A stretch of 64,000 nt of DNA from Variovorax brevis. GTDB lineage: Bacteria; Pseudomonadota; Gammaproteobacteria; Burkholderiales; Burkholderiaceae_C. The notes below the pieces were generated by a model that searched no databases, was not told the origin of the DNA, and was given only the letters and a program-made list of their open reading frames with translations. The stretch covers positions 558,001 through 622,000 of the forward strand of contig NZ_JASZYG010000004.1 in NCBI RefSeq assembly GCF_030317105.1, written 5' to 3'. Of the stretch, positions 41,712 through 51,615 are shown one piece after another. The translations under genes and the position numbers were made by a program. Within the stretch, counting starts at the first letter, position 1. Every line of letters begins with the position of its first letter.

Positions 41712-42878
41712 TCAATAGGACTTCGGCAGTCCCAATACTTTCTCCGCTATGAAACACAGTATGAGTTGTGGGCTGATCGGCGCAATGCGTGGGATCAAGC
41801 TTTCGCGCAAATAGCGCTCCACATGATATTGCCGTGCGTAGCCATAGCCGCCGTGCGTCATCACGGCTTGCAGGCACGCCTGGTAGCCCGCCTCGGCGCC
41901 AAGGAACTTCGCGGCATTGGCTTCGGCACCGCACGGCAGGTCGCGATCGAAGCGATCGGCGGCCTTGAACATCATCAGGTTGGCCGCTTCCAGTTGCATC
42001 CAGCATTCGGCCAGCGGGTGCTGGATGGACTGGTTCTGGCCGATGGGGCGGTCGAACACTTCGCGTTCGTTGGCATAGCGCGTGGCGCGCCGCAATGCGG
42101 CTTGGCCAAGACCGATCGCCTCTGCCGCGATCAGGATGCGCTCGGGGTTCATGCCGTGCAGGATGCAGTGGAAGCCCTTGCCCTCCTCGCCAATGCGGTC
42201 CTCCACCGGCACGCGCAGTCCATCGACGAACACCTGGTTGGAGTCCACCGCCTTGCGGCCCATCTTGTCGATCTCGCGCACTTCCACGAAGCGGCGATCG
42301 AGGTCGGTGTAGAACAGGCTCAGCCCATCGGTGTGGCGCTGCACTTCTTCGATGGGCGTGGTGCGCGCAAGGATGAGCATCTTCTGCGCCACTTGCGCGG
42401 TCGATATCCAGACCTTGGCACCGTTGAGGACGTAGTGCTCGCCCACCCGCTCGGCGCGCAGCTTCAGCCGGGTCGTGTTCAGGCCCGCATCGGGCTCGGT
42501 CACCGCAAAGCAGGCCTTGTCGGTGCCGTTGACCAGGGGCGGCAGCATCCGCTGCTTTTGCGCCTCGGTGCCGAAGATCACCACCGGCGAGAGTCCAAAG
42601 ATGTTCATGTGCACGGCGGACGCGCCACTCATGCCCGCACCGGAGGCGCTGATGGTTTGCATCATCAACGCCGCCTCGGTGATGCCGAGTCCGGAGCCGC
42701 CATAGGCCTCCGGAATGCAGACACCCAGCCAGCCCGACTCGGCCAGCGCTTGGTGCAGCTCGAAGGGAAAGCCGCCTTCCTTGTCCTTTCGCAGCCAGTA
42801 GTCGTCGTCAAAGCGTGTGCAGATGCGCTCGACCGCGTCGCACAGTGCGTGCTGTTCAGGAGAGAAGTTGAAGTTCAT
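41712..42878 (-). CDS. Acyl-CoA dehydrogenase (second), lacking the GTSE base motif
   Basis: 388 aa. FAD-binding and substrate regions are normal (CFAVTEPDAGLNTTRLKLRA, YVLNGAKVWISTAQ, MTHGGYGYARQYHVERYLRE). The segment where most family members have G-T-S-E reads RIAPISPQLILCFIAEKVLG, so the usual Glu base is missing. Glu246, in HGMNPERILIAAE, lies where isovaleryl- and long-chain acyl-CoA dehydrogenases place their base and may take over. This suggests a branched or bulky substrate. It starts 12 bases after the IclR stop. Confidence 0.9.
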   Translation of the reverse strand: MNFNFSPEQHALCDAVERICTRFDDDYWLRKDKEGGFPFELHQALAESGWLGVCIPEAYGGSGLGITEAALMMQTISASGAGMSGASAVHMNIFGLSPVVIFGTEAQKQRMLPPLVNGTDKACFAVTEPDAGLNTTRLKLRAERVGEHYVLNGAKVWISTAQVAQKMLILARTTPIEEVQRHTDGLSLFYTDLDRRFVEVREIDKMGRKAVDSNQVFVDGLRVPVEDRIGEEGKGFHCILHGMNPERILIAAEAIGLGQAALRRATRYANEREVFDRPIGQNQSIQHPLAECWMQLEAANLMMFKAADRFDRDLPCGAEANAAKFLGAEAGYQACLQAVMTHGGYGYARQYHVERYLRESLIPRIAPISPQLILCFIAEKVLGLPKSY

Positions 42879-42890
42879 GAATGAACGCTC

Positions 42891-43709
42891 TCAGGCCCCC
42901 ATGGTGGGCGGTGCGCCCAATCCGGCTTCGATGCTGCGCGCCAGCGTGGCCAGGCGCGGACCGATGTCCTCGAACAACTGCCCCGGCTTCAGTTCGAAGC
43001 TGGGCACGGTGCACGCAAAGACGTAGATCTCGTCGTGCCTGCCTGTTGCGCGCAAGGGCACGGCGACGGCTTCGAGTTGGCGATGAAGATCGCCATGGCT
43101 CACGCAAAAGCCCCGCTCGGCCAGATCGCGACGGGTTTCCTGCATGCGCTCGGCCAGCACGTCGGCGCCGGCCGGACTCTTCGTGCGCACCTCTTCCATA
43201 TATTGCTCGAGTTGCTGCGGCGGCAATGCGGCGAGATAGGCGCGGCCCGACGCCGTGCGCGAAAGCGAGATGTGGCTCCCCATGGCGGGACGCACCGTCA
43301 CGCAATCGCGGGACTGTGCGAGTTCGATGAACACCAGGTCCAGCCCCAGGCCCAAGGCCAGCGAGACCTGCGCGCACAGCCGCTCGGCCAGCGCCTGCAT
43401 CGGCCCGAAGGCCAACTGGCGAATCGAAATGCGCGCGAGCAAGGGTGCCGCAAGGCGTGCGAGTCCGGGCGCCGGCATGAAGCGCCCATCGGACTCTTCG
43501 TAGCGCAGCAGGCCCGCCTCGCACAGCGTGGTGGCGAGACGAAAAAGCGTGGGCTTGGGAAGACCGGTCGCGACCATGAGTTCGCGCGTCGTCATGGTCG
43601 GCCTTTCGATGGTGAAGGCCTGAAGGATGCTCACGCCGCGGGCGAGCGCGCTCCCGCCCGGCTTGTCCGCATCGCCCTGAGCATCTGCAAATCGAGACTC
43701 TGGTTCCAT
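42891..43709 (-). CDS. IclR-family transcriptional regulator
   Basis: 272 aa. The N-terminal winged helix has ARGVSILQAFTIERPTMTTR followed by ELMVATGLPKPTLFRLATTL, and the C-terminal effector domain has SLALGLGLDLVFIELAQSRD and FAERGFCVSHGDLH-like (DLAERGFCVSHGDLHRQLEA) sequence typical of IclR. It is the first gene of the minus-strand operon and divergent from the thiolase operon, so it probably controls both arms in response to a pathway intermediate. No clear ribosome site precedes the ATG. Confidence 0.9.
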   Translation of the reverse strand: MEPESRFADAQGDADKPGGSALARGVSILQAFTIERPTMTTRELMVATGLPKPTLFRLATTLCEAGLLRYEESDGRFMPAPGLARLAAPLLARISIRQLAFGPMQALAERLCAQVSLALGLGLDLVFIELAQSRDCVTVRPAMGSHISLSRTASGRAYLAALPPQQLEQYMEEVRTKSPAGADVLAERMQETRRDLAERGFCVSHGDLHRQLEAVAVPLRATGRHDEIYVFACTVPSFELKPGQLFEDIGPRLATLARSIEAGLGAPPTMGA

Positions 43710-43798
43710 TTAGTGTATCCCTGCGTCCATTGTGCTCAAAATAATTGACCACCTCAACAAAATACGAGACACTGAATTCGCATCAGGGAGAAGAAAAA

Positions 43799-45010
43799 AT
43801 GGGAGAGGCGCTCATCTATGACGCCGTAAGAACGCCGCGTGGAAAAGGCAAACGCGCAGGCGGGGCGCTGTATGAAACCAGGCCCATCGACTTGGTCGTC
43901 AGCTTGCTTGACGCATTGGTCGAACGATCGGGGTTCGACCCCGCGCGCGTCGACGACCTCATCATGGGCATCAGTTCCGCCGTGGGCGACCAAGGCTCCT
44001 GCCTGCCCCGCATCGCGGCGCTGTGCGCTCGTAGCGGCTGGCGCGATGTGCCCGGCCTGGCCTTGCAGCGCTTTTGCGGTTCCGGCCTGGAGGCGGTGAA
44101 CCTCGCGGCCGACAAGGTACGTTCGGGTTGGCATGAGCTGATCGCCGCCGGCGGCGTGGAATCGATGTCGCGCCTTGGCTTGGGCGCGAGCGGCGGCGCA
44201 TGGATCTACGACCCCGCGACCAGCCTGAAGATCGGCTATGTGCCGCAGGGCTTCAGTGCAGACATGCTGGCCGCGTTGCAGGGCTTCGACCGCGAGCTGC
44301 TGGACGGCATCGCACTGCAATCGCAGCAACGGGCCGCCGACGCGCGGCGCCGTGGCCGCTTCGGCAAGTCGCTTGTGCCTGTACGCGACGCGAGCGGCCT
44401 CATGGTGCTGGATCACGACGAGTACATCCGCGAAGACACGAGCGCGGCGTCCCTTGCGGCGCTCAAGCCGGCCTTCGGCGGCGCTTCGGCTGCGGCGAAT
44501 ACGCTGGTGGCACGGCAGCGCCATCCGCAACTCGACCGCATTGCAGCAGTGCACACCGCGGGCAACTCATCGGGCATCGTCGATGGCGCTGCGCTGGTGC
44601 TGGTCGGCAGTGAAGGCATCGGCAAAGTACTGGGACTCACGCCGCGTGCGCGCATCCTTGGCACCGGCCTCGCCACGGTCGATGCCACCCTGATGCTCAC
44701 GGGGCCGGTGCCCGCGTCGCAAAAGGCATTGGCACGCGCAGGACTGCGTGTGGACGACATCGACCTCTTCGAAGTCAACGAGGCCTTCGCCGCGGTGCCC
44801 TTGCACTTCGCCCGAACACTGTGCGTACCCATGGACAAGATCAACGTCAATGGCGGCGCGATTGCGATGGGACACCCCATCGGTGCCACGGGCGCCATCC
44901 TGCTCGGCACCTTGCTCGACGAGCTGGAACACCGGCAACTGCGCCATGGCTTGGTCACCCTTTGCGTGGCGGGTGGAATGGGCGTGGCCACGGTCATCGA
45001 GCGCCTTTGA
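43799..45010 (+). CDS. Acetyl-CoA acyltransferase (thiolase)
   Basis: 403 aa from MGEALIYDAVRTPRGKGKR with a GGGAGAAG ribosome site. The nucleophile Cys93 is in ALQRFCGSGLEAVN, the catalytic His in NGGAIAMGHPIGATGA, and the second Cys in LVTLCVAGGMGVA. It cleaves 3-ketoacyl-CoA at the end of a beta-oxidation turn. It heads the plus-strand operon opposite the IclR gene and is followed after 22 bases by the fused hydratase/dehydrogenase. Confidence 0.93.
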   Translation: MGEALIYDAVRTPRGKGKRAGGALYETRPIDLVVSLLDALVERSGFDPARVDDLIMGISSAVGDQGSCLPRIAALCARSGWRDVPGLALQRFCGSGLEAVNLAADKVRSGWHELIAAGGVESMSRLGLGASGGAWIYDPATSLKIGYVPQGFSADMLAALQGFDRELLDGIALQSQQRAADARRRGRFGKSLVPVRDASGLMVLDHDEYIREDTSAASLAALKPAFGGASAAANTLVARQRHPQLDRIAAVHTAGNSSGIVDGAALVLVGSEGIGKVLGLTPRARILGTGLATVDATLMLTGPVPASQKALARAGLRVDDIDLFEVNEAFAAVPLHFARTLCVPMDKINVNGGAIAMGHPIGATGAILLGTLLDELEHRQLRHGLVTLCVAGGMGVATVIERL

Positions 45011-45032
45011 ATCAAACGGCAGGCTGACCAGA

Positions 45033-47177
45033 ATGCAAGACCCCATCCACTACCACCGCGCCGACGACGGCATCGTCACGCTGACCTTCGACGCGCCCGG
45101 GCAAAGCGTCAACACCATGACGGACGCGATGCGCGAATGCCTTGCGCAACGGGTTGCGCAACTCGAGGCCGGAAAGGACACGCTCACCGGCGTCATCCTG
45201 CGCTCCGCCAAGGAGAGTTTTTTCGCGGGCGGCGATCTCAAGCGGCTCTACAACATGCAGCCCGCCGATGCGCAGAAGCTGTTCGATGCCACGGAACGGG
45301 GCAAGCAATCGTTGCGCCGCCTGGAGACACTCGGCCTGCCCGTCGTGGCTGCCCTCAACGGCGCGGCCCTCGGCGGTGGATTCGAGATTGCGCTGGCCTG
45401 CCATCACCGCATTGCGCTGAACGACGCCAAGGTCCGCCTCGGTCTGCCCGAAGCCACGCTGGGCTTGATGCCCGGCGCCGGCGGCGTGGTGCGTCTGAAC
45501 CGCTTGCTGGGCCTCGCGGCGAGCCAGCCTTATTTGCAGGAGAGCAAGCTGATGTCGCCTGCCGAAGCGCTCGCAGCAGGCTTGATCGATGCCGTTGCCG
45601 ACACGGTCGAAGCGATGCTTGCGCAGGCCCGCGCGTGGATCCTCGCGACACCCGCACCCCGCCAGCCATGGGACACGCCCGACTACACGCCGCCGGGCGG
45701 CTATGCGGACACGCCGGAGGCCAAGCGCTGGATCAGCAGCGCGGCCGCGCAGGTGCGTGCCAGGACGCGCGGCTGCTACCCCGCGCCGGAAGCCATCGTC
45801 TGCGCGAGCGTCGAAGGCATGCAGGTGGACTTCGACACCGCCAGCCGCATCGAGACGCGCTACTTCGTCCAGCTCGCCACCGGCCAGGTGTCCAAGAACA
45901 TCATCGGCACCTTCTGGTTTCGCGCCAACGAGATCAAGTCCGGCGCGCAGCGGCCGGCCGGCGTGGACAAGCGCGCAGTCAAGACCGTGGCGGTGCTGGG
46001 CGCCGGCATGATGGGCAAGGGCATCGCCTACGTCGCGGCCACACGTGGCATGGAGGTCTGGATCAAGGACGCCACGCAGGCGTTGGCCCAGGGTGCCATC
46101 ACGGCCGCCGACAAGCTGCTGGCCAGGCGCGAAGAAAAAGGCGAGATCGATGGGGCCCGCCGCCGCGACATCACCTCGCGCATGCACGCCATCGAGCGCT
46201 ATGACGACATGGCCCATGTCGATCTCGTGGTGGAAGCCGTGCCCGAGACACCCGCTCTCAAGGACGAGATCACGTGCAGTGCTGAACCGCTGCTGGGCCA
46301 TGAGGCGCTCTGGGCGTCGAACACCTCGACCTTGCCGATCACCGGTTTGGCCAAGGCATCGACCCGGCCCGAGCGGTTCATCGGCCTGCACTTCTTTTCG
46401 CCGGTTCACCGCATGGCCCTGGTCGAGGTCATCAAGGGCGCGCAGACATCGCGCGAAACGCTCGCGCACGCGCTCGACTTCGTGATGCAGTTGGGCAAGA
46501 CGCCCATCGTCGTCAACGACAGCCGGGGGTTTTTCACCAGCCGCGTGTTCGGAACTTACACCCGCGAGGGCGCGGCGATGGTCGGCGAAGGGCAGGAGCC
46601 CGCGGCCATCGAGTCGGCAGGCCTGTTCGCGGGCTTTCCAGTCGGACCGCTCGCGGTGCTCGACGAGGTGAGCCTTTCGCTGTCGTACAACAACCGCTGC
46701 GAAACGCTCAAGGCCCATGCGGCGGAAGGCAAGCCCCTGCCCGCCCATCCATCGGACGCGGTCATGGAGCGCATGCTGGGCGAATTCCAACGCAAGGGCC
46801 GCGCCTCGGGTGGCGGCTTTTATGACTATCCCGAAGGCGGCAGCAAGCACTTCTGGCCCGGACTCGCCGAGCACTTCTTGCGGCCCGGCGCGCAGATTCC
46901 GCAGCAGGACAAGCAGGATCGCCTGCTGTTCTGCATGGCCATCGAAGCGGTGCGTGCGCTGGAAGAAGGCGTGCTCGACCACGTGGGCGACGGCAACCTC
47001 GGCTCGGTGCTGGGCATCGGCTTTCCGCGGTGGACGGGCGGCGTTTTCCAGTTCCTCAACCAGTACGGGCTGGACAAGTCGGTGGCGCGCGCGGCGTACC
47101 TGGCCGAGCGCTATGGCGAGCGCTTTGCGCCGCCGCAGTTGCTCCAGGACAAGGCAGCGCGCAATGAACTCTTTTGA
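45033..47177 (+). CDS. Fused enoyl-CoA hydratase / 3-hydroxyacyl-CoA dehydrogenase (FadB-like)
   Basis: 714 aa. Residues about 1-190 are a crotonase domain (SFFAGGDLKRLYNM, then GAALGGGFEIALACHHRIAL, with GLPEATLGLMPGAGG carrying the catalytic Glu). From about residue 318 comes the NAD-binding domain (VAVLGAGMMGKGIAYVAATR), with STLPITGLAKASTRPERFIG and HFFSPVHRMALVE holding the catalytic His, and the 3HCDH C-terminal domain to the end. It hydrates trans-2-enoyl-CoA and oxidises the product to 3-ketoacyl-CoA. With the thiolase it supplies the remaining beta-oxidation steps. The ATG gives the proper start of the crotonase domain; the longer frame reads through the thiolase. Confidence 0.94.
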   Translation: MQDPIHYHRADDGIVTLTFDAPGQSVNTMTDAMRECLAQRVAQLEAGKDTLTGVILRSAKESFFAGGDLKRLYNMQPADAQKLFDATERGKQSLRRLETLGLPVVAALNGAALGGGFEIALACHHRIALNDAKVRLGLPEATLGLMPGAGGVVRLNRLLGLAASQPYLQESKLMSPAEALAAGLIDAVADTVEAMLAQARAWILATPAPRQPWDTPDYTPPGGYADTPEAKRWISSAAAQVRARTRGCYPAPEAIVCASVEGMQVDFDTASRIETRYFVQLATGQVSKNIIGTFWFRANEIKSGAQRPAGVDKRAVKTVAVLGAGMMGKGIAYVAATRGMEVWIKDATQALAQGAITAADKLLARREEKGEIDGARRRDITSRMHAIERYDDMAHVDLVVEAVPETPALKDEITCSAEPLLGHEALWASNTSTLPITGLAKASTRPERFIGLHFFSPVHRMALVEVIKGAQTSRETLAHALDFVMQLGKTPIVVNDSRGFFTSRVFGTYTREGAAMVGEGQEPAAIESAGLFAGFPVGPLAVLDEVSLSLSYNNRCETLKAHAAEGKPLPAHPSDAVMERMLGEFQRKGRASGGGFYDYPEGGSKHFWPGLAEHFLRPGAQIPQQDKQDRLLFCMAIEAVRALEEGVLDHVGDGNLGSVLGIGFPRWTGGVFQFLNQYGLDKSVARAAYLAERYGERFAPPQLLQDKAARNELF

Positions 47178-47273
47178 CGCAACGTTCTCGCTGCCGATGC
47201 CGTACCGGATGAAGCGGTCTGCAGGTCAACAGGCACATCGCCGTCAACAAAACACGAATGGGAGGTTCACCAC

Positions 47274-48044
<771 letters not shown>

Positions 48045-48065
48045 ACGGCAGTGCCTCGCGCCTGC

Positions 48066-49577
48066 ATGACCGAGCCCGTCAACGCCATGGAAGCATTCGC
48101 GCATGACCAAGTCCGTCACGACTTTCTTGACGGGCGCGCCAAGTTGCTCCTGATTGACGGACGGCTTGTGCCGGCCCTGTCCGGACGGACTTTTGCGACG
48201 ATCAATCCCAGCACAGGCAGGGTGTTGGCCGAGGTGGCAGACGCCAGCGCAGCCGACGTCGACCAGGCCGTGACCGCGGCCCGCCGGGCCTTCGAAGGGC
48301 CGTGGAGCCGCTTCAAGCCTTTCGACCGGCAGGCGGTGCTCCTCAGGCTGGCCGATCTGGTGGACGCGCGTTTCCACGACCTCGCATTGCTCGACACACT
48401 GGACATGGGCGCGCCCGTGGCCGGCATGGGCGACAAGCGTCGCCGGGTCGTTGCACAGTTGCGCCACTTCGCGGGACTGGCCACCTCGACGCACGGCCAG
48501 TCCATTGCCAACTCGATGACCGGCGTTCATGTCTCCTACACCACGCGGGAACCGGTCGGTGTGGTGGCGGCCATCAACGCCTGCAACTGCCCGCTGGGCC
48601 TGGCCATCGCGAAGATCGCACCTGCCCTGGCGGCGGGATGCACCGTGGTGCTCAAGCCTTCCGAGCACGCGCCGCTGTCGCCCTTGCTGCTGGGCGAGTG
48701 GTGTCTTGAATCCGGCATCCCGCCCGGCGTGGTCAACGTGGTGATGGGCTTCGGTGCAGTCGGCGCGGCGCTGGCCGCGCATCCGGGCGTGGACAAGGTC
48801 GCCTTCACCGGCTCCACCGAAGTGGGCCAGCAGGTCATCCGGGCGTCCGCGGGCCACATGAAGCGGGTGTCGGCAGAACTGGGTGGCAAGTCGCCCAACG
48901 TCGTCTTTGCCGACGCCAATGTGGAGGAAGCAGTGCAGGGCATCGCGTTGGCGGTGTTCGCGAACGCGGGCCAGGCATCCTCCGCCGGCACGCGCCTGTT
49001 CGTCGCGCGGGAGATCCATGTCGAATTCGTGGAGCGCCTGGCCGCTTTCACGCGATCCCTGAAGGCAGGTGACCCACTGGACGTCAAGACCCAGATCGGG
49101 CCCCTGGTGAGTGAGGCCCAACTCGAGCGCATCGTCGGCTACCTGCGAATCGGCAAGGCCGAGGGCGCGCGAACGGTCGCCGGCGGCGCACGCCTTTCCG
49201 AAGGGCCCCTGTCAAAGGGCTATTTCGTGGCACCCACGGTGTTTGCCGGCGTGCAGGACCACATGGTGCTGTCGCGCGAGGAGATCTCCGGCCCTGTGCT
49301 GGCCGTCATGGCCTTCGACAGCGTCGAGCACCTCATGCGGCGCGCCAGCGACAACCGCCACGCAGTGGGCTGCGGCATCTGGACCCGCGACATCGGCAAT
49401 GCGCACCGCGTGGCGAAGCACCTGCGCACGGGCACGGTCTGGATCAATTGCTACCGCGCCGTGGACCCGGCCGTGCCCTCCGGCGGTTACAACTTTGGGG
49501 GTTACGGCCGCGAATCCGGCACGGGGCACATGGACGAGTTCCTGCAGGGCAAATCCGTCTGGATCAAGGCCCGTTGA
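48066..49577 (+). CDS. Aldehyde dehydrogenase homologue with Ser at the catalytic Cys position
   Basis: 503 aa from MTEPVNAMEAF; a GTG at 48051 and an ATG at 48087 are possible starts. The overall ALDH fold is intact: oxyanion Asn174 (INACNCPLG), FTGSTEVGQQVIRASAG, general-base Glu271 (SAELGGKSPN), and EEISGPVLAVMAF near the C-terminus. At the nucleophile the motif reads NAGQASSAGTRLF: Ser305 (codon TCC, 48978-48980) replaces the Cys of the family consensus GQxCxAGxR. As written it should not act as a normal NAD-dependent aldehyde dehydrogenase. It is the last gene of the plus-strand catabolic operon. Confidence 0.9.
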   Translation: MTEPVNAMEAFAHDQVRHDFLDGRAKLLLIDGRLVPALSGRTFATINPSTGRVLAEVADASAADVDQAVTAARRAFEGPWSRFKPFDRQAVLLRLADLVDARFHDLALLDTLDMGAPVAGMGDKRRRVVAQLRHFAGLATSTHGQSIANSMTGVHVSYTTREPVGVVAAINACNCPLGLAIAKIAPALAAGCTVVLKPSEHAPLSPLLLGEWCLESGIPPGVVNVVMGFGAVGAALAAHPGVDKVAFTGSTEVGQQVIRASAGHMKRVSAELGGKSPNVVFADANVEEAVQGIALAVFANAGQASSAGTRLFVAREIHVEFVERLAAFTRSLKAGDPLDVKTQIGPLVSEAQLERIVGYLRIGKAEGARTVAGGARLSEGPLSKGYFVAPTVFAGVQDHMVLSREEISGPVLAVMAFDSVEHLMRRASDNRHAVGCGIWTRDIGNAHRVAKHLRTGTVWINCYRAVDPAVPSGGYNFGGYGRESGTGHMDEFLQGKSVWIKAR

Positions 49578-49864
49578 GCGACACCAAAGTTGTAAAGAAT
49601 CACTAACAAACGTGGCGTGGAGTTGACAACCTTTGAGGTGTTGGCTCAATGGCCGTCGTGCGTCGGCGGCATTGCGCTATCCTCCGGATGGCCGTGCTGA
49701 AGAGGCGTCGGGGCGTGTGCGCATCGCCTGAAAATTCTGACCGAATTATCTTTGTGTAGTGCCAAATGCTACTCGGAGTCTGAAGAGTTCGGCGGTTTAC
49801 AGCATGTTGTTGATCAGCGATGATCAAGTATCAATTTGTGACGAGTTTTACTGATAGCTAGTTG
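49578..49864. other. Intergenic region upstream of pilB
   Basis: About 287 bases, AT-richer than the neighbouring genes. TTGACA occurs at about 49623 and several TAT/ACT-like elements follow near 49830-49855, but no promoter is convincing. No sigma-54-type -24/-12 element was found. No gene is supported here. Confidence 0.4.
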
Positions 49865-51595
49865 ATGGCAGCCGCCGAACCCCTTGCCAAAGAAAGCTCA
49901 CCGATCGCGCTACCGGGGCTTGCCCGCGCGCTGATATCGGCTGGCAAGCTGCAGGCCAAGGTCGCCGAAGAGATCTACCAGAAGTCGCAAAGCTCGCGCA
50001 CCAGCTTCATCGCGGAGCTGACGGGCACCGGCGCCGTCTCGGCCGCCGACCTCGCCCACACCCTGTCCAGCGCCTTCGGCGCGCCGCTGCTCGACCTGGA
50101 CGCCATCGACGCCCAACGCCTGCCCAAGGATCTGCTGGATCCCAAGATGTGCGCGGCCTACCGCATCGTGGTGCTGAGCAAGCGCAGCAACCGCCTCATC
50201 GTGGCCACGGCCGATCCGTCGGACCAGCAGGCAGTCGAGAAGATCAAGTTCGCCTCGCAGATGGGCGTGGACTGGGTCATTGCCGAATACGACAAGCTTT
50301 CGCGCATGGTCGAAGCCGCGGCGGTTTCCGCCTCGGAGACCATCGACAGCATCGTGGGCGTCGAGTTCGAGTTCGACGAGGTTGCGGCCGACACCTCCGA
50401 CAGCAACGAGCAGAACATCGCGGAAGTGGACGACGCACCGGTCGTTCGCTTCCTGCACAAGATGCTGCTGGACGCTTTCAGCATGCGCGCGTCGGACATC
50501 CACTTCGAGCCCTACGAGCACAACTACCGCGTGCGCTTCCGGGTCGACGGCGAACTGCGCGAAATTGCCTCGCCGCCGGTGGTCATCAAGGAAAAGCTGG
50601 CCTCGCGCATCAAGGTGATCTCGCGGCTGGACATCTCCGAAAAGCGCGTGCCGCAAGACGGCCGCATGAAGCTCAAGATCGGCCCCGAGCGCGTCATCGA
50701 TTTCCGGGTGAGCACCTTGCCGACCTTGTTCGGCGAAAAGATCGTGATCCGGATCCTGGATCCGAGCAGTGCGCGCCTGGGCATCGACGCGCTGGGCTAC
50801 GACGCGGTCGAGAAAGAGCGGCTGCTGACGGCCATCGGCCGCCCTTACGGCATGGTGCTGGTCACCGGGCCCACCGGCTCGGGCAAGACGGTGTCGCTCT
50901 ACACCTGCCTGAATTTGCTGAACAAGCCGGGCGTGAACATCGCGACGGCCGAAGACCCGTCCGAAATCAACTTGCCGGGCGTCAACCAGGTCAACGTCAA
51001 TGAAAAGGCGGGGCTGACCTTTGCCACCGCGCTTCGCGCCTTCCTGCGGCAGGATCCCGACATCATCATGGTCGGCGAAATCCGCGACCTGGAAACGGCG
51101 GACATTTCCATCAAGGCGGCCCAGACGGGTCACCTGGTGCTGTCGACGCTGCACACCAACGACGCGCCGACCACCCTCACCCGCATGCGCAACATGGGCA
51201 TCGCGCCCTTCAACATCGCATCGAGCGTGATCCTGATCACCGCGCAGCGCCTGGCTCGGCGCCTTTGCACGGTGTGTCGCGAAATCCACGAAGTGCCGCG
51301 CGAGGCGCTCGTGGACGCGGGCTTCAAGGAGTCGGACCTCACCGGCAAATGGAAACCCTATCGCGCCGTGGGCTGCGCCGCCTGCAACGGCGGCTACAAG
51401 GGCCGCGTGGGCATCTACCAGGTCATGCCGATCAGCGAAGAAATCCAGTCGATCATCCTGCGTGACGGCAGTTCGCTCGACATCGCGCGGCAGGCCGAGG
51501 CCGAGGGCGTTCGCTCCCTGCGGCAATCGGGCTTGCAAAAAGTCATGCAGGGTCTGACATCGCTTGAAGAAGTGGTGGCGGTCACCAACGAATAA
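49865..51595 (+). CDS. pilB: Type IV pilus extension ATPase
   Basis: 576 aa, GspE/PilB family. The N-terminal MshEN-type domain precedes the ATPase. Walker A is GPTGSGKTVSLYTC, the Asp box ATAEDPSEINL, Walker B DPDIIMVGEIRD, the His box TGHLVLSTLHTNDAPTTL. A tetracysteine zinc site is formed by LCTVC and CAACN. It powers pilin polymerisation at the inner membrane. The ATG follows a TTG one codon earlier; the ATG is preferred. It starts the pilB-pilC-pilD-coaE-zapD-yacG cluster, standard in betaproteobacteria; the pilin gene is not in the window. Confidence 0.95.
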   Translation: MAAAEPLAKESSPIALPGLARALISAGKLQAKVAEEIYQKSQSSRTSFIAELTGTGAVSAADLAHTLSSAFGAPLLDLDAIDAQRLPKDLLDPKMCAAYRIVVLSKRSNRLIVATADPSDQQAVEKIKFASQMGVDWVIAEYDKLSRMVEAAAVSASETIDSIVGVEFEFDEVAADTSDSNEQNIAEVDDAPVVRFLHKMLLDAFSMRASDIHFEPYEHNYRVRFRVDGELREIASPPVVIKEKLASRIKVISRLDISEKRVPQDGRMKLKIGPERVIDFRVSTLPTLFGEKIVIRILDPSSARLGIDALGYDAVEKERLLTAIGRPYGMVLVTGPTGSGKTVSLYTCLNLLNKPGVNIATAEDPSEINLPGVNQVNVNEKAGLTFATALRAFLRQDPDIIMVGEIRDLETADISIKAAQTGHLVLSTLHTNDAPTTLTRMRNMGIAPFNIASSVILITAQRLARRLCTVCREIHEVPREALVDAGFKESDLTGKWKPYRAVGCAACNGGYKGRVGIYQVMPISEEIQSIILRDGSSLDIARQAEAEGVRSLRQSGLQKVMQGLTSLEEVVAVTNE

Positions 51596-51615
51596 CACTG
51601 CGCATCGGAGAATCA

